From NCBI GenBank assembly GCA_944391465.1, contig CALXTS010000008.1:1-61089 (forward strand): 61,089 bases of DNA, in the 5' to 3' direction. A program made the translations under genes and the position numbers. Source of the stretch: an uncultured Alphaproteobacteria bacterium (GTDB lineage Bacteria; Pseudomonadota; Alphaproteobacteria; RF32; CAG-239). Within the stretch, counting starts at the first letter, position 1, and every line of letters begins with the position of its first letter. A model generated the notes under the pieces. The model did no database searches. It saw nothing but the letters and a program-made list of their open reading frames with translations, and was not told the origin of the DNA. Below, one piece after another: positions 44,917-53,723 of the stretch.

Positions 44917-44985
44917 TAAAATATTAACAATTAACATGCTACAATCCTTTTCAAAGTAATTTAAATTTTAAAAGGACAAGAACTT

Positions 44986-45792
44986 ATGTCTCTTAACATG
45001 TTAATTGCGTTTTTAGCCGGCTTAGGCGTTATTGTCGGATCGATAGTTAGTGCAACAGATAAACCTCTGGCGTTTATAGATATTCCGAGTATAATCATCG
45101 TTTTCGGTGGGACTTTCGTTGCACTGTTTATCTCCTTCGAATTTAAAACAGCCAAAGATGCCTTAAAACTTCTTATTAGCTCTTTTAAAAAACATGAGGA
45201 TTCTGAAAAATCATTAAAAGATGAAGTCGGAAGATTAATTCGTTGGGGATATCTGGTACAAAAAAACGGATTACAAGGCTTAGAAAATGAAGTTACCGAT
45301 GAACTTCGTAAAGAAAATCCTTTTTTGGCTTACGGTGCAGATTTAGTAATTACCGGTTATACAGGTAACGAAATCAAACAAATTCTACTAGACATGCTTG
45401 ACTCTGAAGCAGAAAGAGCCAAACGTCCTGTAGATGCCTTAAAAAAGATGGGCGGAGATGCTCCGGCGTTTGGAATGCTTGGAACCTTAATTGGTTTGGT
45501 TATCATGTTAGGCAATATGGGAGGCGACCCATCTGCCATCGGCCCCAGCATGGCTGTTGCATTAATTACAACCTTCTATGGAATTATTCTTGCTCGTATC
45601 GTCATGATACCAATTGGCACTAAAATAGCCGCCAGAACAGACGTTACTCTTTTCAAATATAACTTGGAATTGGAGGGATTAGTTCTGCTTGCAGAAAGAA
45701 AGAGTCCTCGCTATATCCAAGACAAAATAAATTCTTTTGTTGCAGAAAATGAGCAATTCTTAATTGATAGAGATATGGATAAGAGTGCTTAG
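44986..45792 (+). CDS. motA: Flagellar motor stator protein MotA/PomA
   Basis: Protein of 268 aa with four membrane segments: MLIAFLAGLGVIVGSIVSA, SIIIVFGGTFVALFISF, and the pair MGGDAPAFGMLGTLIGLVIML and SMAVALITTFYGIILARIV. The cytoplasmic loop carries charged residues that touch the rotor. The sequence (GGDAPAFGMLGTLIGL, TFYGI) is closer to the PomA/MotP branch, so Na+ drive is possible. motB starts 25 bp later. Confidence 0.94.
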   Translation: MSLNMLIAFLAGLGVIVGSIVSATDKPLAFIDIPSIIIVFGGTFVALFISFEFKTAKDALKLLISSFKKHEDSEKSLKDEVGRLIRWGYLVQKNGLQGLENEVTDELRKENPFLAYGADLVITGYTGNEIKQILLDMLDSEAERAKRPVDALKKMGGDAPAFGMLGTLIGLVIMLGNMGGDPSAIGPSMAVALITTFYGIILARIVMIPIGTKIAARTDVTLFKYNLELEGLVLLAERKSPRYIQDKINSFVAENEQFLIDRDMDKSA

Positions 45793-45817
45793 TTAATACA
45801 AAAGAGAGGTTACCCGA

Positions 45818-46474
45818 ATGAAAAAAAAGCCTGAAGAAAAAATTGATGAAGACTGGATGTCCACCTACGGAGACATGGTAACATTATTGCTATGTTTTTT
45901 CGTTATGATGCTATCCGTTTCCAAAACAGATATTGCCAAATTTGAGATGATTCAGGCTGGCTTATCAGAAAGTTTGGGAAAGAAAAGCGTTACCAGACCC
46001 ATAGAAATGATGATGATGGAACTTTCTGAAGATATCCAATCATTAAGCGCTTTAGACAGCATTGCCTTGGGAAGCGACACACAAGGAATCGTAATTGAAT
46101 TCGGCAATGATCTGTTGTTTGACTATGGTTCCGCAGAGCTTAAACCTGGAGCACTTCCCGCTCTAAAACGAATAGCGGCAACTTTACAATCAGAACGATA
46201 CAATTCCTTTAATTTTAGCATTGAAGGACATACCAGTGATGAAAAGTTCTCAAACAGTCAATATCCCTCCAATTGGGAACTATCATCAGCCAGGGCTGCC
46301 GCAGTAGCACGTTTCTTAGAAAGCCGAGGCATTCAGAGAGTTCGATTAAAGGTAACCGGTATGTATGATATTGCACCCAAATATCCCAACCTTGACCCCT
46401 ACGGACAGCCTATCCCCCAAAACAGGGATAAAAACCGTCGCGTGGTTATCCATGTAGAACCTTCATTCTTGTAA
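45818..46474 (+). CDS. motB: Flagellar motor stator protein MotB/PomB
   Basis: Protein of 218 aa. One membrane helix with the essential ion-binding Asp19 in STYGDMVTLLLCFFVMML, then a short plug/linker and an OmpA-like peptidoglycan-binding domain (SAELKPGALPALKRIA, IEGHTSDE, NWELSSARAAAVARFLE, NRDKNRRVVI). It anchors the MotA/MotB stator to the cell wall. Shorter than E. coli MotB (308). A strong terminator follows. Confidence 0.94.
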   Translation: MKKKPEEKIDEDWMSTYGDMVTLLLCFFVMMLSVSKTDIAKFEMIQAGLSESLGKKSVTRPIEMMMMELSEDIQSLSALDSIALGSDTQGIVIEFGNDLLFDYGSAELKPGALPALKRIAATLQSERYNSFNFSIEGHTSDEKFSNSQYPSNWELSSARAAAVARFLESRGIQRVRLKVTGMYDIAPKYPNLDPYGQPIPQNRDKNRRVVIHVEPSFL

Positions 46475-46502
46475 AAAAAACCCCTCCTATGAGGGGTTTT
46501 TT
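46475..46502 (+). terminator. Bidirectional intrinsic terminator
   Basis: AAAAAACCCCTC / GAGGGGTTTTTT with a CTAT loop directly after motB and before the convergent phosphatase gene. Confidence 0.92.
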
Positions 46503-46509
46503 ATAAATA

Positions 46510-47088
46510 TTAAAATAAATCTCCTTCAACAAACCACTTTCCATTTTCAAAAACCAAATGAAAAACAGCACAATTAGAAATTTTATCAAACTCATAGTTA
46601 AAATAATTCAGCATAGCTGCCATTGTACCACCATGAATAGCAACACCGATTACATTATATTCGGAAACAGCTAATTTATCTAAAACAGCTAAAACACGTT
46701 GTAAGGCTTCTTTCTTGCTTTCACCATGATTAAAACGAATATCCCAATATGCGGGATTGTACCAATTATTGACAATTTCAGGCACTTCATTTTGCAAATC
46801 TGATATAAGCTGACCTTCGGCATCGCCGTAAAAACATTCTCTCAAATCATTATCTTTAAGTAATGGAATACTTAACGCTGTAGTCAGAATTTGCGCTGTA
46901 TGGAAAGCTCTTTTCAACGGAGAAGAAAAGACAATCTCCAAACGAACATCTTTTAATTTTTGAACCAATGTTCCAGCTTGAATGACACCATTTTCATTCA
47001 AATCAAAATCCATTCCCGAGCCTTGCCAACGCTTTTGAGAATTTAAATCCGTTTCACCATGCCTGAAAACATAAAAATCTTTGCGCAT
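46510..47088 (-). CDS. Histidine phosphatase (phosphoglycerate mutase-like) family protein
   Basis: Protein of 192 aa from the ATG at 47088 (AAGG upstream); a TTG five codons earlier is less likely. FYVFRHGETDLN carries the catalytic phospho-His (RHG), VFSSPLKRAFHTAQIL the phosphate-pocket Arg, LRECFYGDAEGQ the acid/base Glu, and GVAIHGGTMAAML the second His. The family includes phosphoglycerate mutases and small-molecule phosphatases such as CobC. Substrate cannot be read. Confidence 0.88.
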   Translation of the reverse strand: MRKDFYVFRHGETDLNSQKRWQGSGMDFDLNENGVIQAGTLVQKLKDVRLEIVFSSPLKRAFHTAQILTTALSIPLLKDNDLRECFYGDAEGQLISDLQNEVPEIVNNWYNPAYWDIRFNHGESKKEALQRVLAVLDKLAVSEYNVIGVAIHGGTMAAMLNYFNYEFDKISNCAVFHLVFENGKWFVEGDLF

Positions 47089-47101
47089 AAAAAACCTTAT
47101 C

Positions 47102-47124
47102 AAAAAAAAACCGGCACACGCCGG
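47102..47124 (-). terminator. Terminator of tRNA-Gly
   Basis: On the minus strand CCGGC-GTGT-GCCGG is followed by TTTTTTTTTG, 11 nt after the tRNA CCA end. It overlaps the 5' side of the phosphatase gene. Confidence 0.9.
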
Positions 47125-47135
47125 AGTAGAATATA

Positions 47136-47210
47136 TGGAGCGGGCGGCGAGATTCGAACTCGTGACTTCAACCTTGGGAAGGTCGCACTCTACCGCTGAG
47201 TTACGCCCGC
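47136..47210 (-). tRNA. tRNA-Gly (anticodon CCC)
   Basis: A 75-nt cloverleaf with encoded CCA: acceptor GCGGGCG / CGCCCGC, D arm CTCAGCGGTAGAG, anticodon loop TTCCCAA (anticodon CCC) on stem CGACC/GGTTG, T arm ACGAG-TTCGAAT-CTCGC. It decodes GGG. Confidence 0.95.
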
Positions 47211-47258
47211 AATTCGGTTAAGATATAAAACAAAAGAGCTTCATCTGCAAGATATTTT

Positions 47259-48152
47259 TTATTTTACTACCAAAATAACGCCCAAAATGATTAAGACAAA
47301 ACAGAACAATTTTTTCATCATTACACGTCGAGATATCTTTTCTTTTAATTGAATACCAAAACGACTTAACAAGAAAAAACTAAAGAACAGCATAAAAATA
47401 GGCTGGGTAGCACCAATAGATGCACTAATCACGGGAGACAAACCGGACAAACCGTAAACCGTACACACCAAACCTAAAAAACACAAAAATTCATTAAGTG
47501 CAAATATCTTAAAATTGTGCATATACGGCGGAAAATTTTTTACAATATCAGCACGCCATTTTTTTACTAACAGAAAACTGAAAGGAATAAGCCCGGAAAT
47601 CAAGTTTGGATAAATAACCATATTAAGCCAATTTCCATCTAAATTCAGAACATATTTTTCCAAAACAACATAAAAAGCCCGCAGCAATGAAGCTCCGACC
47701 ATATAATAAAAAGCCCGATTAAGTTTAGGAATTTTACTCCCCTTAATACTAAGAGCAATAGATGCCATGATAATAATCATAAAACCAACATATTGCGGAA
47801 GAGTCAAAGTCTCTTTCAATACAAAATAAGTCATTACCGGAATTGTAATCTGCCCCATGGAAAATAAGGCTGCCACAATAGAAGTATCAATAACTTTCAT
47901 TGCCGTATAATACGGATACAAATAAATAACATCAATCAGCGCCAAAATGATATAACAAATCCAAGCATTTCCATCTGGAAGAGAAGGTTTCCCAAGCAGT
48001 AAAGTCAGGGGAAGAAAAACCGCATTCATCAATGAAATATAAAAAATCATTGTTGTCTGGTGCTTTAGCGTTCGATTAGAAAGCAAACTTTCAATAATGA
48101 CGGCAAACGCATAAAAAAACGGAGATAAAAAAGCAATTAGTACAAAAAACAT
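47259..48152 (-). CDS. DMT-superfamily (EamA-like) membrane transporter
   Basis: Protein of 297 aa with about ten hydrophobic segments in two similar halves. The EamA-type end of half 1 is VIDTSIVAALFSMGQITIPVMTYFVLKETLTLPQYVGFMIII, and of half 2 SPVISASIGATQPIFMLFFSFFL. The C-terminus is short and basic (RRVMMKKLF before the last helix). It is a probable exporter of small metabolites; the substrate is unknown. Confidence 0.85.
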   Translation of the reverse strand: MFFVLIAFLSPFFYAFAVIIESLLSNRTLKHQTTMIFYISLMNAVFLPLTLLLGKPSLPDGNAWICYIILALIDVIYLYPYYTAMKVIDTSIVAALFSMGQITIPVMTYFVLKETLTLPQYVGFMIIIMASIALSIKGSKIPKLNRAFYYMVGASLLRAFYVVLEKYVLNLDGNWLNMVIYPNLISGLIPFSFLLVKKWRADIVKNFPPYMHNFKIFALNEFLCFLGLVCTVYGLSGLSPVISASIGATQPIFMLFFSFFLLSRFGIQLKEKISRRVMMKKLFCFVLIILGVILVVK

Positions 48153-48233
48153 ATTTCAACTCTAAAAAAAACAAAGCTATACAGATTTATGTATAGCTCT
48201 TATTTGTTTTTATTTCATTAATTCTTTTAAATA

Positions 48234-48542
48234 TTAATTAGCAGAACCGAAATTTTTCAGATTATTAATAATACTTTCAGCGGTAGTTTGAGACTCTTCA
48301 CTAATTCCAACGGATTGCAAAGCTAATTTCTTCAAACAAATATTAACCAACTCATCAGCCGTAGCAGAAACGCTTTTATTGAACAAAGTTCCTGACTGAA
48401 ACTTACTATTAGCTTCACTGATTATACAAGCACGCATTTTAGTTTTTGCTGAAGCATTCGAATCAATTGAGGTATAAGAAGATAAATCAGCACACGCCGA
48501 AAGCAAACCAACAGCAAACGTTGCTAAAAGACCATATTTCAT
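48234..48542 (-). CDS. Small lipoprotein of unknown function
   Basis: Protein of 102 aa with a lipoprotein signal (LLATFAVGLLSAC, Cys17). The mature part is Ser/Ala/Asn-rich and helical, with two further Cys (MRACIISEANSKF and VNICLKKLALQ) that could pair. Family not recognised. RBS AAGGGA. It lies alone between a transporter and an unknown pair. Confidence 0.7.
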   Translation of the reverse strand: MKYGLLATFAVGLLSACADLSSYTSIDSNASAKTKMRACIISEANSKFQSGTLFNKSVSATADELVNICLKKLALQSVGISEESQTTAESIINNLKNFGSAN

Positions 48543-48631
48543 AAAAAATCCCTTCCGTTAAAAATTATGAAAACATTTGAAGTATAAAACAAGTCAAACA
48601 AACATCAAAATTTAATTTTTCCTTTGCACAC

Positions 48632-48662
48632 AAAAAAAGCGAAAATCCAACAAGATTTCCGC
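48632..48662 (-). terminator. Terminator of the 49.8-48.7 kb gene pair
   Basis: On the minus strand GCGGAAATC, a 6-nt loop and GATTTTCGC (one mismatch) are followed by TTTTTTTG, 17 bp past the stop at 48679. Confidence 0.8.
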
Positions 48663-48678
48663 TTCTATAAAAGTTTTG

Positions 48679-49194
48679 TTACTTTCTTTTGTTTTTAAAA
48701 GCCTTTTTTGCTTTCAAAAGCAAAGAAATTCTGAGCCCGATAATCTTTTTAGCCGGTTCATTTATCCAGGAATTATTTCTGGAATTTACTTCCTCAAATA
48801 AAACCGAACACCTTTGCTGATATTGACTTATCAAAAAATCAACTTCATCTTCACTCAGAAGATTTATCAACTTTTTCAATTCAACCTCAGGCATTGCCCA
48901 ATTTCCCGAGAGAGTTGTCCATCGCTGCCATCTGAGTTCCTCTGCAACGGATAGCTCCTGCTTTTTTTCTTCTTCCGAGACGGGAGTTTCGACATCAGAT
49001 ACCGAAGTTTCCGTCTCCACAGGATTTTCTAAAACAGCTGCGTGTTGATTATCCTGATTTTCAGGCTCTAAATCAGCCTCGAAAATCTGACTTTCATCTG
49101 AACAATCTTCATGCTTTTCTCTTTTCAAAACTGCTTTCAGATATACCAAAAACAGTAAGACGATAATAACCGCCGAAAAAACAACATATTCCAT
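48679..49194 (-). CDS. Single-pass membrane protein with an acidic linker
   Basis: Protein of 171 aa: one N-terminal membrane helix (YVVFSAVIIVLLFLVYLKAVL), an acidic linker (residues about 30-85, EDCSDESQIFEADLEPEN and EETPVSEEEKKQE-like), then a helical cytoplasmic domain (ELRWQRWTTLSGNWAMPEVE, LLSEDEVDFLISQYQQRC) with a basic end. Not recognised. It starts 10 bp after the stop of the upstream unknown gene, so the two are an operon. Confidence 0.65.
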   Translation of the reverse strand: MEYVVFSAVIIVLLFLVYLKAVLKREKHEDCSDESQIFEADLEPENQDNQHAAVLENPVETETSVSDVETPVSEEEKKQELSVAEELRWQRWTTLSGNWAMPEVELKKLINLLSEDEVDFLISQYQQRCSVLFEEVNSRNNSWINEPAKKIIGLRISLLLKAKKAFKNKRK

Positions 49195-49204
49195 ACTAAA
49201 ATAT

Positions 49205-49819
49205 TTAATGGTTAAACATAATTCTTTTCAATTGAGAAAAAAAAGTTTCTTTGTTTTGCTTTTTCTTAAGAAAAATTTGAACCTCTCTTCGATTCATATG
49301 GCAGTCTTTCCAATTGGCATATATCCATCCGAGAATTTCGGAACGCTCTGCCCCCAAATAAGCCAATTGATAAAAATTTTCCATGACATCATGCCGCATA
49401 AGAGACATTTCAATAACCTTAAACAAATCGGTTATTCCAGAAAGAGGATAACTCGGTTGTACAAACAACCAAGCCATTGTCCAAACAGAAAAACAATTCA
49501 TATTCAGTTTTACCAACAACATTGGGCGCAAACGAGCAACTTTGAGCAAACAGTCCAATTCAAGTTGATTTTTGTTTAGCAAGGCAAATAAATCTTCTTG
49601 CCGAGAAAGTATATAATCTTTTTGCCTTACCAACTCATCTGTTATCAACAAATCTCCAACTTCCAAATTTAAAAAAGCGGCAATATCGGCACAACACTTT
49701 TTCAAATAGAGATTAGTATCTTGAATAAAACGAGTTTCTTCATCAATATTGAATCGAAAGATTTGTCCGGAAACATGCTCCACCACAAATCCGCCATAAA
49801 ATTTCTTTATTTCGCTCAT
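49205..49819 (-). CDS. Unrecognised cytoplasmic protein, first of a two-gene operon
   Basis: Protein of 204 aa with no signal peptide. It opens with a beta-rich stretch (FYGGFVVEHVSGQIFRFNID) and continues helical (CCADIAAFLNLEVGDLL, QEDLFALLNKNQLELDCLLK, FKVIEMSLMRHDVMENFYQLAYLG). The C-terminus is basic (REVQIFLKKKQNKE). Family not recognised. The palindrome TGTCTAGACA lies about 80 bp upstream of its start, in the shared region with nifJ. Confidence 0.6.
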   Translation of the reverse strand: MSEIKKFYGGFVVEHVSGQIFRFNIDEETRFIQDTNLYLKKCCADIAAFLNLEVGDLLITDELVRQKDYILSRQEDLFALLNKNQLELDCLLKVARLRPMLLVKLNMNCFSVWTMAWLFVQPSYPLSGITDLFKVIEMSLMRHDVMENFYQLAYLGAERSEILGWIYANWKDCHMNRREVQIFLKKKQNKETFFSQLKRIMFNH

Positions 49820-49900
49820 AATATAATAGTTTTAAATTAGTAATCATTTTGCCACAATAATATCTATTGTTGAAAGCAACTTAACACAGCTTTGCAAAAC

Positions 49901-49910
49901 TGTCTAGACA
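49901..49910. promoter_or_regulatory. TGTCTAGACA palindrome, second locus
   Basis: A perfect 10-bp palindrome identical to the one on the KH-gene promoter (33342-33351), again next to a T-run (TTTTGTCTAGACA on the minus strand). It lies between the divergent unknown operon (start 49819) and nifJ (start 50113), so it could control either. Operator function is inferred. Confidence 0.45.
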
Positions 49911-50003
49911 AAATTTCCCAAATATCATTTTCAAAGAAAAATTAAAACCTTAACAGACAAGAAAAAGAGTCATTTTTTAATGGATTTAAAAAAAATAACA
50001 TGC

Positions 50004-50090
50004 TATAAAACGCGCATAGAAAAGATTCTATTTAAATGAGGCCGGAGGATTAGGCATAAAATCGTCTCATCTGAAGGTCTTTTTCTGTGC
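50004..50090 (+). promoter_or_regulatory. nifJ -10 box and foldable 5' leader
   Basis: TATAAA (50004-50009) gives a predicted transcript start near 50014. From there GCATAGAAAAGA (50014-50025) pairs with TCTTTTTCTGTGC (50078-50090, one bulged T). Inside it ATGAG (50036-50040) pairs with CTCAT (50066-50070), and inside that GCC (50041-50043) with GGC (50053-50055). Three nested helices starting at the 5' end look like a structured leader that could regulate nifJ. It does not match a riboswitch I can name; the TPP motif CTGAGA is absent. Confidence 0.45.
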
Positions 50091-50112
50091 TAACTTTAAC
50101 TAAGGATAAAAA

Positions 50113-53100
50113 ATGTCAGAAGTTAAAATGAAAATGATGGATGGTAACGAAGCCGCCGCTTCCGTTGCACATCGCATGAATGAAGTCTGCGTTATTTACC
50201 CGATTACCCCGTCATCACCGATGGGTGAATGGGCAGATGCGTGGTCAGCAGCCAAACAAAAGAACCTTTGGGGGATTGTACCTGAAGTACAGGAAATGCA
50301 ATCAGAAGCAGGAGCTGCCGGCGCATGCCACGGTTCATTGCAAGCAGGTTCTTTAACCACAACCTTCACGGCGTCACAAGGTCTTTTGTTAATGATTCCG
50401 AACATGTATAAAATCGCCGGAGAATTAACTCCGTTTGTAATGCATGTTGCAGCTCGTTCATTAGCATACCACGCTCTTTCAATTTTTGGTGACCACTCAG
50501 ACGTTATGTCTTGCCGCCAAACCGGTTTTGCAATGTTGTGCTCCAACTCTGTACAAGAAGCACACGATTTTGCAGCCATTGCGCAAACATCCACATTGCG
50601 TTCAAGAGTTCCGTTCATGCACTTTTTTGACGGTTTCCGTACATCACATGAAATCAAAAAAATCAAACTTCTGTCAGATGATGATTTAAGAGCAATGCTT
50701 GAAGGTGTTGATTATACATTCAATGCGAAAAATGCTCTTCGTCCGGAATCTCCGGTAATCCGCGGAACAGCACAAAACCCTGATGTTTTCTTCCAAGGTC
50801 GCGAAGCTGCCAACCCGTATTACAACAATGTTGAAACCATTGTTCAAGAAGAAATGGATAAATTTGCCAAAATCAGCGGTCGTCAGTACAAAACCGTTGA
50901 ATATGTCGGTCCGGCAGATGCTGAACAAGTTATCGTTATTATGGGTTCAGGTGCCGAAACCGTTGATGAAGCCATCACATACTTAAATAACAACGGCTAT
51001 AATGTTGGTTTGTTAAAAGTACGTTTGTATCGTCCATTCCCGTCAAAATCATTCATTAAAGCATTACCTGCATCTGTAAAAGTTGTTAATGTTTTGGATC
51101 GTACAAAAGAGTCCGGCTCAATCGGCGAACCGTTATATCTTGACGTTGTTGCTACATTAACACAAGCCTTTGCAAATAATGAAATCGCATCAATGCCGCG
51201 TATTTTTGGCGGTCGTTATGGCTTGTCTTCAAAAGAATTTACGCCGGGAATGGTTCGTGCCGTTTATGATAACGGTGCTTCAGCCAAACCGATTAACGGC
51301 TTTACGGTTGGTATCAATGACGATGTCAATAAAACATCACTTCCTTACAGTGATGATATCGACACTGAAGGTAAAGACGTTGTTCGCGCCGTATTTTACG
51401 GACTTGGCGCAGACGGTACTGTCGGAGCTAACAAAAACTCCATTAAAATTATTGCCGAAGACGCCGGAAAATACGGACAAGGTTATTTTGTTTACGATTC
51501 CCGTAAATCAGGCTCAATGACAACATCTCACCTTCGTTTCTCAGATAATCCGATTAAAGCATCTTACCTGATTAACAAGGCAGATTTTGTTGCTTGCCAC
51601 CAATTCCCGTTCATGAAAAAAGTAGATATTTTAGGCATCGCCAAAGAAGGTGCTACTTTCTTATTGAACGCTCCTTTTGAAGGAAATGAAGTATGGGATC
51701 ACTTAACTGCAGAAGTTCAACAAGAAATCATTGATAAAAAATTGAACTTCTACGTCATCAACGCTGTTGATGTTGCTCGTAAAACCGGCATGGGACAACG
51801 CATCAACACCATCATGCAGACCTGTTTCTTTGCAATTTCTAACATCTTGCCGAAAGATGAAGCAATTGAACAAATTAAAAACGCAATCAAAAAAACCTAC
51901 AGCAAAAAAGGCGATGCGATTGTACAAAAGAACTTCGTTGCCGTTGATGCCTCTTTAGAGCATTTGCACAAAGTAGAATATCCGACAACCGTAACTTCAC
52001 AACAGCATCGTTCTGCTCCGGTTCCGGAGAATGCTCCTGAGTTCGTAAAAAAACTCACGGCAGAAATCATTGCCGACCGCGGTAATGCTCTTCCGGTTTC
52101 TGCTTTTGAAGAAGTTGTTGACGGAACATGGCCAACAGCCACAACACAATATGAAAAACGTTGTATTGCAACAGAAATTCCGGTATGGGATCCTGAAACA
52201 TGTATCCAATGCGGTAAATGCTCTTTAGTATGCCCGCATGGTGTAATCCGTATGAAAGTTGCATCTGAAGAAGAATTAAAGAATGCTCCGGCAACTCTGA
52301 AATCTGCCGCATATAAAGGTAAAGAGTTTGCAGATAAGAGATTTATTCTTCAAATTTCTCCGGAAGATTGTACCGGTTGCGGTATTTGTACATCAGCATG
52401 TCCGGCTAAAAACAAAGTTAATCCGGAACTCAAAGCCATTAATATGGATCACATTGAGAACCATCTTGAAACTGAAGTTGCAAACTGGAAATTCTTTGAA
52501 ACTCTGCCTTATGTAAAACGGACAGAAGTTACCAAGACACTTCCGAAAACAACACAATTAATTCAGCCTTTGTTTGAATTCTCTGGCGCATGCGCCGGCT
52601 GTGGTGAAACACCGTATGTTAAACTCCTGACACAGTTGTTCGGAGATCGTATGGTTGTTGCCAACGCAACGGGATGTTCTTCAATTTACTCAGGCAACCT
52701 GCCGACAACTCCGTATGCCAAAGATGAAAAAGGTCACGGACCGGCATGGGCAAACTCTTTATTTGAAGATAACGCTGAATTTGGTTTGGGAATGAGATTT
52801 TCTATTGACCAACAAACTTCTTTTGCAAAACAATTGCTTGAAGAATTAAAATCAGAAATTGGTTCTGAGTTAGTCGAAACAATCTTGTCTAATCCGCAAT
52901 CAACCGATATTGAGATTGACAATCAACGCGCTAATGTTAAAGCCTTGCGTGATAAATTAGCCGGAATGAAATCAGAAAAAGCTGCTCACTTAAATAAATT
53001 AGCAGACTACCTGATTAAGAAATCCGTATGGATTTTAGGTGGTGACGGTTGGGCTTACGATATTGGTTTCGGTGGACTTGACCATGCAATTGCCAGCGGT

Positions 53101-53673
53101 AAAAATATCAATATCCTCGTAATGGATACAGGTGTTTACTCTAACACTGGCGGACAACAATCAAAAGCAACCCCGATGGGTGCATCTGCAAAATTTGCCA
53201 CAGCCGGAAAGGCTTTGCCCAAGAAGGATTTGGCAATGATTGCAATGTCATATGGTAACGTTTATGTTGCACAAGTAGCCTTCGGAGCAAATGACGCTCA
53301 GGTTATCAAAGCCATGAACGAAGCTGAGGCTTATGACGGTCCGTCCATCATTATTGCTTACTCACACTGTATTGCTCAAGGTTTCAACCTTGCAGACGGT
53401 TTGAGCCACCAAAAAGATGCCGTAGAATCAGGATCATGGCCGTTGTACCGCTATAATCCGGAAAACATCAAAGAAGGTAAAGCTCCGTTGATGTTAGATT
53501 CTAAAGCTCCGAGCAAACCTTTGGCTGATTATATGGCAAACGAAACTCGTTTCCAAATCGTCAACAAGGCAAATCCGGAGCGTTATGAGACCCTGTTAAA
53601 TAAAGCTCAAGAAAACGTTAAAGAAAAACGTTCTTTGTTAGAGCACATGGCAGAGTTCAAAACGGCTGAATAA
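50113..53673 (+). CDS. nifJ: Pyruvate:ferredoxin (flavodoxin) oxidoreductase
   Basis: Protein of 1186 aa, the standard single-chain PFOR length. Domain I begins MKMMDGNEAAASVAHRMNEV and IYPITPSSPMGEW (pyruvate site). The 2x[4Fe-4S] ferredoxin domain has CIQCGKCSLVCP from residue 697 and CTGCGICTSACP from about 753. The TPP domain has CAGCGETPYVKLL from about 827, ATGCSSIYSGNLPTTPY and GDGWAYDIGFGGLDHA, DTGVYSNTGGQ. It oxidises pyruvate to acetyl-CoA and CO2, reducing ferredoxin, which marks an anaerobic energy metabolism unusual among alphaproteobacteria. Single gene with a structured leader and a strong terminator. Confidence 0.98.
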   Translation: MSEVKMKMMDGNEAAASVAHRMNEVCVIYPITPSSPMGEWADAWSAAKQKNLWGIVPEVQEMQSEAGAAGACHGSLQAGSLTTTFTASQGLLLMIPNMYKIAGELTPFVMHVAARSLAYHALSIFGDHSDVMSCRQTGFAMLCSNSVQEAHDFAAIAQTSTLRSRVPFMHFFDGFRTSHEIKKIKLLSDDDLRAMLEGVDYTFNAKNALRPESPVIRGTAQNPDVFFQGREAANPYYNNVETIVQEEMDKFAKISGRQYKTVEYVGPADAEQVIVIMGSGAETVDEAITYLNNNGYNVGLLKVRLYRPFPSKSFIKALPASVKVVNVLDRTKESGSIGEPLYLDVVATLTQAFANNEIASMPRIFGGRYGLSSKEFTPGMVRAVYDNGASAKPINGFTVGINDDVNKTSLPYSDDIDTEGKDVVRAVFYGLGADGTVGANKNSIKIIAEDAGKYGQGYFVYDSRKSGSMTTSHLRFSDNPIKASYLINKADFVACHQFPFMKKVDILGIAKEGATFLLNAPFEGNEVWDHLTAEVQQEIIDKKLNFYVINAVDVARKTGMGQRINTIMQTCFFAISNILPKDEAIEQIKNAIKKTYSKKGDAIVQKNFVAVDASLEHLHKVEYPTTVTSQQHRSAPVPENAPEFVKKLTAEIIADRGNALPVSAFEEVVDGTWPTATTQYEKRCIATEIPVWDPETCIQCGKCSLVCPHGVIRMKVASEEELKNAPATLKSAAYKGKEFADKRFILQISPEDCTGCGICTSACPAKNKVNPELKAINMDHIENHLETEVANWKFFETLPYVKRTEVTKTLPKTTQLIQPLFEFSGACAGCGETPYVKLLTQLFGDRMVVANATGCSSIYSGNLPTTPYAKDEKGHGPAWANSLFEDNAEFGLGMRFSIDQQTSFAKQLLEELKSEIGSELVETILSNPQSTDIEIDNQRANVKALRDKLAGMKSEKAAHLNKLADYLIKKSVWILGGDGWAYDIGFGGLDHAIASGKNINILVMDTGVYSNTGGQQSKATPMGASAKFATAGKALPKKDLAMIAMSYGNVYVAQVAFGANDAQVIKAMNEAEAYDGPSIIIAYSHCIAQGFNLADGLSHQKDAVESGSWPLYRYNPENIKEGKAPLMLDSKAPSKPLADYMANETRFQIVNKANPERYETLLNKAQENVKEKRSLLEHMAEFKTAE

Positions 53674-53690
53674 AAGCCTTAAATACAAAC

Positions 53691-53723
53691 AAAAAACTCC
53701 CTGCAAAACGCAGGGAGTTTTTT
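53691..53723 (+). terminator. Intrinsic terminator of nifJ
   Basis: AAAAAACTCCCTGC and GCAGGGAGTTTTTTT around a 5-nt loop. Between here and 53852 no gene or signal is seen. Confidence 0.93.

Noticed and set aside
50004..50090. TPP riboswitch for nifJ
   Set aside because: The leader lacks the CTGAGA core and the overall thi-box layout, although PFOR uses TPP.
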